DNA of 64,000 nucleotides, taken from contig NZ_CP130831.1 of NCBI RefSeq assembly GCF_030549525.1, positions 955,501 to 1,019,500 on the forward strand, given 5' to 3'. A program made the position numbers and the translations under genes. The DNA is from Stenotrophomonas sp. 704A1 (GTDB taxonomy: Bacteria; Pseudomonadota; Gammaproteobacteria; Xanthomonadales; Xanthomonadaceae). This document shows positions 53,139-60,126 of this stretch, piece by piece (the stretch's first letter is position 1; every line of letters begins with the position of its first letter). The notes under the pieces were generated by a model. It ran no database searches. It worked only from the letters and a program-made list of their open reading frames with translations, and was not told where the DNA came from.

Positions 53139-54095
53139 ATGCATCTGGTTGAAACAATGGCCTATGCCGGTGCTAAGCCGTGGCACGGTCTGGGCAATAA
53201 GCTTGAACAGCAACAGCCCATTGAGGTCTGGAAGCGTCAGGCAGGCATGGATTGGCAGATCGAGGACTCCGAGGTCCGCTTCATCACGGGTAGCAATGCC
53301 ATCGGTGCCATCCACTCCTTCCCGGAGCAGAAAGTGCTCTATCGCTCCGATACCAGGGAGCCGTTGGCAGTCGTCTCCAAGCGGTTCAAGGTGGTCCAGC
53401 CGGGAGAGATCCTGGAGTTCTACCGTAATCTGACGCAGCACAGTGGCTTTGAACTGGAGACGGCGGGTGTGCTCAAGGGTGGCAAGAAGTTCTGGGCCAT
53501 GGCTCGTACGGGCCAGAGCACGTCGCTGAAGGGGCGTGACCGGGTGGATGGCTATCTTTTGCTTGCTACTGCCTGTGACGGCACGTTGGCCACCACGGCG
53601 CAGTTCACCTCGGTGCGGGTGGTGTGCAACAACACCTTACAGATCGCTCTGGGAGACAGCAGCGGAGCCATCAAGGTCCCGCACCGCAGTCAGTTCGACC
53701 CGGATGCTGTGAAGCGCCAGTTGGGGATCACCGTCTCGACCTGGGACAACTTCGTGTCTCGCATGAAAGCCATCTGTGACCGTCCAGTTGACCCCGATAC
53801 GGTCGATGGTCTGTTGCGACGGGTGCTTACCTACCAAGGCCAGGGCACCACCGCTGAGGTCGTCAACGAGCAGGCGCTGGCCAGTGTCCGTGCCCTGTAT
53901 GAGGGCGGCGGTCGAGGCGCGTTGTTGCCTTCCAGCCGTGCAACGGCCTGGGGCGTACTCAACAGCGTCACGGAGTACGTTGACCACCACCGACGAGCTC
54001 GTAGCGATGATCACCGCCGTGATGCGGCATGGTTCGGTGCTGGAGCTCAGCTCAAGCAGCGCGCGTGGGATGAAGTGATGAAGTTGGTGGCCTGA
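53139..54095 (+). CDS. DUF932-family phage/plasmid-type protein
   Basis: A 318-aa protein that resembles the phage/plasmid-like DUF932 (TIGR03299-type) family: starts MHLVETMAYAGAKPWHGLGN and contains FRFKVVQPGEILEFYRNL-type and DGYLLLATACDGTLATTAQF segments. Members are common in plasmids, phages and integrative elements beside ssDNA-related genes; the function is not known. Start at 53139 has GAGGAAAATACG upstream. Its TGA overlaps the next ATG (TGATG). Confidence 0.8.
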   Translation: MHLVETMAYAGAKPWHGLGNKLEQQQPIEVWKRQAGMDWQIEDSEVRFITGSNAIGAIHSFPEQKVLYRSDTREPLAVVSKRFKVVQPGEILEFYRNLTQHSGFELETAGVLKGGKKFWAMARTGQSTSLKGRDRVDGYLLLATACDGTLATTAQFTSVRVVCNNTLQIALGDSSGAIKVPHRSQFDPDAVKRQLGITVSTWDNFVSRMKAICDRPVDPDTVDGLLRRVLTYQGQGTTAEVVNEQALASVRALYEGGGRGALLPSSRATAWGVLNSVTEYVDHHRRARSDDHRRDAAWFGAGAQLKQRAWDEVMKLVA

Positions 54096-54604
54096 TGGAA
54101 GCGCAGGCCTATCACATGACCACATTAGGGGCCGGATCCAATGAGGAGGAGAGCAGGATCCGGGTACGTGAGGACAGGACGATTGCGAGGGCGCTGCAGA
54201 TCCTGCAGAAACGGGCATCGTTGCCAGGGGAGGTGCTGGGAGGAGCAACCCAGGGTGCATTGTTCTTCCGGCTACGTCTGGGAGGCGAAAACCGCGAGCA
54301 TTTCGAGGTTGCCTTTCTCAACACGCAGTTCCAGCTCATCGCAGTTGAGCGGCTTTTCTCAGGGACGATTGATGCAGCCGAGGTCCATCCTCGGATCGTG
54401 GTTCAGAGGGCACTTGCCCACAATGCATCGGCGGTACTCATGGCTCACAACCATCCAAGCGGTAGCTTGCAGCCCTCTGCGTCAGATCGGGCAGTCACGG
54501 CGCGGCTGAAGGCTGCCTTGGACACCGTGGACGTGAGGCTGTTGGACCATTTCGTTGTCACCAGCCATGAGGTGGTCTCGATGGCCTCTCAAGGCATGGT
54601 CTGA
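54095..54604 (+). CDS. RadC-type JAMM/MPN domain protein
   Basis: A 169-aa protein of the RadC/YeeS-like JAB/MPN family. The metal motif appears as LMAHNHPSGSLQPSASDRAV (family HxHPSG-x6-8-SxxD) with FLNTQFQLIAVERLFSGTID before it. Element-borne RadC-like proteins are widespread on mobile DNA next to anti-restriction and recombination genes; their biochemical role is unclear. Overlaps the DUF932 stop by 1 nt and is followed by a terminator. Confidence 0.88.
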   Translation: MEAQAYHMTTLGAGSNEEESRIRVREDRTIARALQILQKRASLPGEVLGGATQGALFFRLRLGGENREHFEVAFLNTQFQLIAVERLFSGTIDAAEVHPRIVVQRALAHNASAVLMAHNHPSGSLQPSASDRAVTARLKAALDTVDVRLLDHFVVTSHEVVSMASQGMV

Positions 54605-54682
54605 CAGAGCTGCAGCGATCAGTGCTGTCGCTTCGCCCATTCATCTTGCCCACATCGATAGCTTGAAATGAAAGACCTGACC

Positions 54683-54708
54683 AAGGCCGCCCATCAAGGC
54701 GGCCTTTT
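54683..54708 (+). terminator. Terminator after the DUF932-radC pair
   Basis: Stem AAGGCCGCC with GGCGGCCTT, loop CATCAA, followed by TT after TT of the stem. Ends 18 nt before the YqaJ start, so it could also act as leader attenuator. Confidence 0.65.
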
Positions 54709-54726
54709 CTATTCCGGAGATTGCCA

Positions 54727-55716
54727 ATGAGCAAGCACACCGCGTTGCGTTTGGTTGATACGCGTTCACTGGATCGCCAGCAGTGGCTGGAGGTCCGCAA
54801 TGGCGGCATCGGTAGTTCGGATGCTGCCACCGCCGTCGGGTTGAACCCCTACAAGAGCCAGCTGGAGCTGTGGCAGGAGAAGACGGGCCGCAAGCCAATG
54901 GAAGAGATCCCCCCTGGACAAGAGGATCCCCGCTACTGGGGAACCCTGCTCGAACCCATGGTGGCCACGGCCTACCAGGAGCGCACGGGGAACCGGGTAC
55001 GTCGGGTCAACGCCGTTCTGCAGCACCCGACCTTTCCGCACATGCTGGCCAACCTCGATCGAGAGGTAATTGGTTCCCCGGGGGTCCAAATCCTTGAGTG
55101 CAAGACAGCAGGGGAGTTCGGCTCTCGGTTGTGGAAAGACGGGGTTCCCGAGTACGTGCAGCTGCAGGTACAGCATCAGTTGGCAGTGACGGGGAAGCAG
55201 GCAGCAGATGTGGCAGTGCTGCTGTGTGGCCAGGCGCTGAGGATCCACCGTATTGAGCGAGACGAAGAGATCATCAGCCGCTTGGTGGTATTGGAGGTCC
55301 GGTTCTGGGAGCACGTCATCAATGACATCGAGCCACCAGCCGATGGCTCGGAGTCAGCGGCCAGGGCGTTGCGGAGCTTGTACCCAGGCAAGGACACCGT
55401 TGTCGATTTCAGTCAGGACCCGGAATTGGTCGAGACCTTCACCAACCTTGTCTCGTTCACTGAGGCAGTTGCAGAGCAGGAACAGCAGGTAGAACTGCTC
55501 AAGCAGACACTGCAGCAAGCCATGGGGGACGCTTCCATTGCCCGGTTCGGCTCACTGGGAGAAGTCATCTACCGCCGTAGTAAGGATGGCACGTCACTGG
55601 ATACCAAGCGGCTCGCAGCCGAGCACCCGGAGATCGCTGCGGCCTACACGGCAGTCCGTCCGGGGTCGCGCCGATTCCGGATCAACACCACGATCAAAGA
55701 GGTCACATCATGCTGA
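54727..55716 (+). CDS. YqaJ-type viral recombinase / lambda-exonuclease-family nuclease
   Basis: A 329-aa protein of the YqaJ domain family. Typical are VRNGGIGSSDAATAVGLNPY (family GxGGSdxaxxxG), LWQEKTGRK, WGTLLEPMVATAYQERTGN, and the nuclease core LANLDREV and ILECKTAG (D...ExK) near residue 120. It acts as a 5'-3' exonuclease for single-strand-annealing recombination. The C-terminal third (about 225-329) is helical. Start ATG at 54727 with GGAG upstream. The next gene begins 7 nt before its stop. Confidence 0.9.
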   Translation: MSKHTALRLVDTRSLDRQQWLEVRNGGIGSSDAATAVGLNPYKSQLELWQEKTGRKPMEEIPPGQEDPRYWGTLLEPMVATAYQERTGNRVRRVNAVLQHPTFPHMLANLDREVIGSPGVQILECKTAGEFGSRLWKDGVPEYVQLQVQHQLAVTGKQAADVAVLLCGQALRIHRIERDEEIISRLVVLEVRFWEHVINDIEPPADGSESAARALRSLYPGKDTVVDFSQDPELVETFTNLVSFTEAVAEQEQQVELLKQTLQQAMGDASIARFGSLGEVIYRRSKDGTSLDTKRLAAEHPEIAAAYTAVRPGSRRFRINTTIKEVTSC

Positions 55717-56597
55717 AGGGACTGGCCATAACGCCGCCCGTGATTGGGCGTATTTCCATCGGCCGGGTAGTAGAGCGCAATGGCAAGCGGCTGCCCGAAA
55801 AGGACGACCAGTTCACCCTCACCAGCCAGGTACAGAACCGTGATGGCTGGGTGCTGCACCCGCTGGATGAAGAGCTGCGGAAGGCATCGGAGGGTAACAA
55901 GCTGCGATCCATCCCGGTGCGCCTGCTCTTCGACGATCCAACCCTGAACCTCCGGGCTGACTATTCGCTGTTCAATCGCGAGAACGGAAGACCGCTGTGT
56001 GTAGGCAATGGAGACACCTGCCGGCGTGCTGGGCCTGAAGGCATGGAGACGTTGCCTTGTCCTGGTCCGGATGGGTGTCAGTTTGCCAGTGGGGGCTGCA
56101 AAGCCTATGCCCGCTTGAATGTGGTCATTGGGGACGGGGCGGGGGATGTGATGGGTAGCTTTGTTCTGCGCACCACCTCCTACAACACCATCCGCACACT
56201 GGCAGCACGGCTGCACTACCTCAGTGCAGTGTCGGGCGGAAGGCTGTCTTGTCTGCCGCTCGAGCTGAAGCTGCGGGGCAAGTCCACGACGATGAGCTAC
56301 CGATCAGCGATCTACTACGTCGATCTGGTGGTTCGGAGCGGGCTGACGCTCGAACAGGCTGTCGCAGAGGCGATTGAGCGACACGCAACAAGAGCTGCAG
56401 CGGGGATCGACCAAGCTGCACTGGATGAGGCGGCGAGACAGGGCTTCGCTAACGGGGCCTTCGAGGACCTGGACGAAGACGTGCCGGCCGTGGTCGAGGA
56501 GTTCTATCCATCAGGCCAGGGTGAAGTTGTGCAGGTATCAGCGAACGGAAGTCTCAAGGACAGACTGAAAGCGCAAGCGTCTCGGTTGGTGTCGTAG
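55710..56597 (+). CDS. Gp3-like (recombination directionality factor-like) Cys-containing protein
   Basis: A 295-aa protein that resembles the family often called 'hydrolase or metal-binding protein', related to Gp3-like recombination directionality factors. Recognisable features are the start KGLAITPPVIGRISIGRVVE, PVRLLFDDPTLNLRADYSLF, and a Cys cluster (CVGNGDTC then CPGPDGC and GGCKAYA) likely to bind zinc, followed by FVLRTTSYNTIRTLAARLHY. These genes travel with YqaJ and DUF932 genes on mobile elements. Function is inferred: DNA-binding role in excision or recombination. Overlaps the YqaJ gene by 7 nt. Confidence 0.7.
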   Translation: MLKGLAITPPVIGRISIGRVVERNGKRLPEKDDQFTLTSQVQNRDGWVLHPLDEELRKASEGNKLRSIPVRLLFDDPTLNLRADYSLFNRENGRPLCVGNGDTCRRAGPEGMETLPCPGPDGCQFASGGCKAYARLNVVIGDGAGDVMGSFVLRTTSYNTIRTLAARLHYLSAVSGGRLSCLPLELKLRGKSTTMSYRSAIYYVDLVVRSGLTLEQAVAEAIERHATRAAAGIDQAALDEAARQGFANGAFEDLDEDVPAVVEEFYPSGQGEVVQVSANGSLKDRLKAQASRLVS

Positions 56598-56602
56598 GAG
56601 AG

Positions 56603-56634
56603 CCGTACCGGTACGGATCTGTATCAGGTACGGA
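56603..56634. promoter_or_regulatory. Palindrome plus direct repeats (operator- or iteron-like)
   Basis: CCGTACCGGTACGG is a perfect 14-bp palindrome; its right arm GGTACGGA recurs once, 17 nt later (56610-56617 and 56627-56634). Could be a repressor operator for the module. Confidence 0.4.
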
Positions 56635-56703
56635 CAAGAGGCAGTTCAGGTCCTGAGCGGACATCGGATGGAACGGACCGGTTTGTGGGCGCAAAGGACG
56701 AGA

Positions 56704-56733
56704 CATGCCAGGGAGCGAAAGCTCCCTGGTATG
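56704..56733 (+). promoter_or_regulatory. Hairpin with GAAA tetraloop
   Basis: A 13-bp stem (one G-T pair) with core CCAGGGAGC/GCTCCCTGG and a GAAA loop. A T-rich stretch (TTTGATTTTTC) follows 7 nt later, so it may terminate the upstream genes or be part of a small RNA. Confidence 0.45.
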
Positions 56734-56916
56734 TAAGTGTTTGATTTTTCTTTGATCTGGTCGGTTGTGCGCGTCCCTGGAAAAAACCTGGATTTTTTTT
56801 CCCTGTACCCCCAACAGCAGCATATCGACACTGATCACGTCGGAGGCCAATCACCTTCGATAGGAAACCGGCCGGATTCCTTCCTGAAACGTTCAACACA
56901 ACGAAGGAATCAACAA

Positions 56917-57222
56917 ATGAAGCACATGACGTCCAGTCTGCGCCAGGGCGTAGACAAAAGCATGACTTTGGCCGAAGAGAACAACAGTGCTGGGAAAGCA
57001 GGTTGGCCGGATAGTCCGACGCTGCGTCTGAAGGAGCTGATCAAGCTGCTCCGCGTCAGCAGGAGCAAGGCATACGAGCTGATGAAGACCGATCCGGACT
57101 TCCCGAAGGGCATTCCGCTCTATGACAGCGAACTGTCCCCGAAGTTCTACTGGACGCATGAGGCAATGGCATGGGTAGAAGGCCGTGCAGTGAAGTTCCG
57201 TCGTGCGAAGGAGGAGAAGTGA
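56917..57222 (+). CDS. AlpA-like excisionase/transcriptional regulator
   Basis: A 101-aa MerR-like HTH protein of the AlpA (prophage regulatory) type. The HTH is RLKELIKLLRVSRSKAYELM, followed by DPDFPKGIPLYDSELSPKFY and W-x-x-x-E-A-M-A-W-V-E, the family end. A roughly 30-residue N-terminal extension is unusual; the ATG at 57003-equivalent positions is absent, so the start at 56917 (with AAGGA upstream) is kept. Such proteins control integrase or excision genes. Its stop overlaps the next start (TGATG). Confidence 0.75.
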   Translation: MKHMTSSLRQGVDKSMTLAEENNSAGKAGWPDSPTLRLKELIKLLRVSRSKAYELMKTDPDFPKGIPLYDSELSPKFYWTHEAMAWVEGRAVKFRRAKEEK

Positions 57223-57566
57223 TGATGGCTAATTTTGCAGTCCACTCTTCGCCGCTTGACGCGCTCACGCACGCTTTGAGTGAACAGTCGACCAAGGGGA
57301 AGGGCAAGCTGGAGCAGGACTTCAGGCAGGCCTATCCGATCCTGGAACAGCACATCGCAAAGAAGATGCGCAAGAAGATCTTGGTAGAGCAGTTCAATGC
57401 TGCGTACAAGCATGATCTGACCCTGATTCAGTTCCGCAAGCTGCTCAAGGAGGAGCGTTCTCGTCGCCATGCGGAGGGCGATGCTGCTCGGTGCCAGAGC
57501 TGTGGCCATCTGTTGGTCGAGGCCGAAGAACAGACCGCTGTTGGCACGACAGAGGAGGATGCATGA
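57222..57566 (+). CDS. Hypothetical small protein with helical body and C-terminal zinc-ribbon-like end
   Basis: A 114-aa protein that I do not recognise. The middle (about 28-75), KGKGKLEQDFRQAYPILEQH followed by KMRKKILVEQFNAAYKHDLT, is helical and basic and recalls plasmid DNA-binding proteins with an IAKK-x-x-RKxIL segment. Near the end CQSCGHLL gives one CxxC pair. It sits between an AlpA-like regulator and a DUF3987 protein with overlaps on both sides (TGATG and ATGA), so it belongs to a replication or control operon. Confidence 0.6.
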   Translation: MMANFAVHSSPLDALTHALSEQSTKGKGKLEQDFRQAYPILEQHIAKKMRKKILVEQFNAAYKHDLTLIQFRKLLKEERSRRHAEGDAARCQSCGHLLVEAEEQTAVGTTEEDA

Positions 57567-59020
57567 TGACTATCCATCGGCAGCGTTATGCCCCCAAATA
57601 TCCTCTGGAAACTTTTCACCATGTTGCTCGTGAGGCAGGCCTTGAGCTCCTTCGCAACGTGCAAGTTCCCGACGCCATGGTTGGCATGGGTCTTATCAAT
57701 GCCATTTCGATGGCGTGCCAAGGTCTGATTGATGTCAAGTTGCCGACCGGACAGATCAAGCCTGTAACCCAGAACTTGATGCTTGTGGCTGAGTCTGGTG
57801 AGCGCAAGTCCACGGTGTTCGAGCTGCTGCAGGCGCCTTTCCGCGATGCAGACACGAAGGCGATGGCTGCGTTCAAGCAGCAGACTGTGGCTTATGAGAT
57901 CGACTATGGACTCTGGACGGCCAAGATGAAGGGGCTAAGGAGCGCGATCAGTAAAACAGTTGCTGGTGGCAAGTCTGTCGAAGCACTCGAGGCACAGCTG
58001 AAGGAGTTTTCAGAAAAGAAACCTCTGCAGCCCCGCCTGCGTTGCTTCCTGAGGCAGGACATCACGGCCAAGGCCATCATGGAGGCCGTTCAGGGGGATG
58101 GTGAGTCCATCGCCATCACGACTGACGAAGGTCATATGCTGTTCAAGAGCGAGGCAATGGCGAATGTGGGCCTGCTCAATCGTCTCTGGGATTCGCCAGG
58201 AATGATGCCGTTAGACCGTGCGGATAACGAGCATCTGATTGCGATGAATCCGCGCGTTTCTGTGAGCATCATGACCCAGTACGAACCGCTCAAGCAGTTC
58301 CTCAATAGGCGAGGCTCTGTCGCAAAGGGGAGTGGACACTGGGCACGCTATTTGGTTGCGTGGCCTCGCTCCATGATGGGCTACCGGCGAATCGAGGACG
58401 TGGAGCCGGTATGGGAACATCTGCCGGCATTCCATGATCGGATCTCTGAGCTGTTGTACAAGTACAAGGAGCTGTCAGCTTTGGGAGTCATTACTCGTGA
58501 AGTGGTGTCCTTCTCCATCGATGCCAGGGCACGCTGGGTAGAGTTGGCATCAGAAACTGAGTCTTTGCTGCGCGACGGGGAGTACTTGAGTGATATCAAT
58601 GACTTCGCGGCAAAGATCATGGAGATCGTTGCTCGACTCGCTGCGTCTATGCAGTACTTCAGTGGAGAGGGTGGTGACATCACCCTCGATACGATCAATC
58701 GTGCCTTCGACATCGTTCGGTGGCATGTTGAGGAGTACAAGCATCTGTTCTCACCAGCGTTCGTAGTATCGCAGGATCAGGCCGATGCTCAAGCTCTGGA
58801 TCGGTATCTGTATGCCAAGTGGTGGAGAGGGATTTATTCGGATACGTACGTTCCCAAGAACCAGGTTTTACGCTGTGGACCTGTACGTAACCGAGCAAGG
58901 CTGAATGCAGCTATCTCGATTCTTGAAGGTCAGGGAGCAATTCAGGTCTGCAGTGGGTACCGGGACAAGAGGACGTATCTGCGCTTGATGAATCACTACT
59001 TTGACCGGAGGGCACTGTAA
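57563..59020 (+). CDS. DUF3987-family (YfjI-like) protein, primase/helicase-like
   Basis: A 485-aa protein of the DUF3987 type found on prophages and integrative elements, thought to take part in replication as a primase- or helicase-like protein. A degenerate P-loop is LVAESGERKSTVFELLQ (about residue 73, GxxxSGERKST pattern), with the acidic segment IAITTDEGHMLF in a Walker B position. The C-terminal about 60 residues look like a winged helix (LDRYLYAKWWRGIYSD then RARLNAAISILEGQGAIQV). The start (MMTIHRQRYAPKYP) is preceded by GAGGAGG. A terminator follows. Confidence 0.8.
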   Translation: MMTIHRQRYAPKYPLETFHHVAREAGLELLRNVQVPDAMVGMGLINAISMACQGLIDVKLPTGQIKPVTQNLMLVAESGERKSTVFELLQAPFRDADTKAMAAFKQQTVAYEIDYGLWTAKMKGLRSAISKTVAGGKSVEALEAQLKEFSEKKPLQPRLRCFLRQDITAKAIMEAVQGDGESIAITTDEGHMLFKSEAMANVGLLNRLWDSPGMMPLDRADNEHLIAMNPRVSVSIMTQYEPLKQFLNRRGSVAKGSGHWARYLVAWPRSMMGYRRIEDVEPVWEHLPAFHDRISELLYKYKELSALGVITREVVSFSIDARARWVELASETESLLRDGEYLSDINDFAAKIMEIVARLAASMQYFSGEGGDITLDTINRAFDIVRWHVEEYKHLFSPAFVVSQDQADAQALDRYLYAKWWRGIYSDTYVPKNQVLRCGPVRNRARLNAAISILEGQGAIQVCSGYRDKRTYLRLMNHYFDRRAL

Positions 59021-59040
59021 GCGGTCTTGATGCCAAGGGG

Positions 59041-59066
59041 GCCCCGGCGATATGCCGGGGCTTTTC
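59041..59066 (+). terminator. Rho-independent terminator after the DUF3987 gene
   Basis: Stem GCCCCGGC with GCCGGGGC, loop GATAT, then TTTTCT. It separates the plus-strand module from the minus-strand relaxase. Confidence 0.8.
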
Positions 59067-59122
59067 TGCTGTGGTCAGTAGGTGCCATCGCGATTCTGCT
59101 ACTTTGTCGCAGAATCGCTGGG

Positions 59123-59872
59123 TTAGGCACTTACCTCTCCCAGATTTTTAACTGCTGAAGCTGCCTTTACGGCTTTACGACATTGAGCATACTGCGACTT
59201 CTCGGCGTCTGCCATCTCCTTGACGAAGCGTTGGCCGAGGTGGCGCTCAGGGGACCTGGCAATGCCTTGATCACGCAAGCTGCGGTGGTCTACGCGGGTT
59301 GAATAACCGTTTTCTTCAAGGAACTGATTCTGGGTGTCCGCTACAAGTTTTCGCTGTGCAGTCACCTGCTGCTTCAACTCCATTGGGCTCTTTCCGCCAC
59401 TATCCTTGCGGCATCCGCCTGCGGAAGGATTCTTGGCGTTGTAGCGGGCGAAGGTCTGTTCAGGTGTACGGGGGATGCCATCAGGCAGTCTGTCCGAGCA
59501 CATCAGGTGGATGTGTGGGTTCGGATCCCCTCCGAGTTTTCCTTCAGGCGCATGAAGCGCGTATTGGTAGGGTTTGATCCCTGCGAGATTCTTTGCAAGC
59601 CGGTCGGCAAGTTCGACCTGCTGTTCAGTGCTGAGCTCACTCGGAAGAGTGATTTCATGTTCTCGGTACACTGCTCCGTTGGCACGCTCATGCTTGTCAG
59701 CAACGCTCCAGAACCGTTTCGGATCATCTCCTGCCCATTCGGGCATGTTCCCATGTCCTGTTTGGACAAGGTCTTTTTTGTCGCTATGTGAACCTTGCCG
59801 TTCGATGTAGTTGGCGTGCCTGCGTGCACTGCCTTTCTTTCCGCTTTTGATGCTGTAGTGGAAACTTGCCAT
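59123..59872 (-). CDS. MobQ/MobA-type relaxase, short form
   Basis: A 249-aa MobA/MobL-family relaxase. It starts MASFHYSIKSGKKGSARRHA, has YIERQG, and the metal-binding three-His motif is PNPHIHLMCSDRL (about residue 120), with AYREHEITLP-like (VYREHEITLPSEL) upstream. The catalytic Tyr is probably Y6 or Y22. Relaxases of this family are usually longer because of a C-terminal helicase, primase or unknown region; here only the relaxase domain and a basic helical tail (YAQCRKAVKAASAVKNLG) exist. It nicks oriT to start conjugal transfer, relying on a helper transfer system. An oriT-like core lies 110 nt upstream. Confidence 0.85.
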   Translation of the reverse strand: MASFHYSIKSGKKGSARRHANYIERQGSHSDKKDLVQTGHGNMPEWAGDDPKRFWSVADKHERANGAVYREHEITLPSELSTEQQVELADRLAKNLAGIKPYQYALHAPEGKLGGDPNPHIHLMCSDRLPDGIPRTPEQTFARYNAKNPSAGGCRKDSGGKSPMELKQQVTAQRKLVADTQNQFLEENGYSTRVDHRSLRDQGIARSPERHLGQRFVKEMADAEKSQYAQCRKAVKAASAVKNLGEVSA

Positions 59873-59900
59873 TGCTGTATCACCCTTTCTCTTTGGAGAA

Positions 59901-59933
59901 TAAAAAAGCCGACAAGAGTGATTCTTGTCGGCT
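59901..59933 (-). terminator. Terminator (minus strand) upstream of the relaxase
   Basis: Read on the minus strand: stem AGCCGACAAG with CTTGTCGGCT, loop of 7 nt, followed by six T. It lies between the end of the 482-aa gene and the relaxase start, separating the two. Confidence 0.8.
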
Positions 59934-59980
59934 GTAGGTAGATGCTCACGATCAAAGGGTGTTGCGATTAGATAGAAAGG

Positions 59981-59990
59981 GTAAGTGCGC
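59981..59990 (+). other. Candidate oriT core (IncQ/MobQ-like)
   Basis: The 10-mer GTAAGTGCGC matches the nick-site block I recall from IncQ/MobQ-type origins of transfer (GTAAGTGCGCCCT). The region on both sides has an imperfect inverted repeat (CGATTAGATA and TAATCTATCG). It is 109 nt upstream of a MobQ-type relaxase gene. Chance identity for a 10-mer in the window is not negligible. Confidence 0.4.
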
Positions 59991-60126
59991 GTACCATACC
60001 CTGCCTGTAATCTATCGTAAGTTCTATTTGATTCTATTCCCTTCGATGCCTTTCGTTCTTCGTGTTGTTACTTCGAAGGACGTGAGTGAGTTTCTACATA
60101 TGTATAAGGGTGATGCAAGTTAAAAA

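Larger units (their letters stand above)
56598..56916. other. Regulatory-looking spacer between the recombination and AlpA/DUF3987 modules
   Basis: About 320 nt without a supported gene. It contains the palindrome and GGTACGGA repeats (56603-56634), the GAAA-loop hairpin (56704-56733) and an A/T-tract region (56780-56800), then the leader of the AlpA-like gene. Confidence 0.6.
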
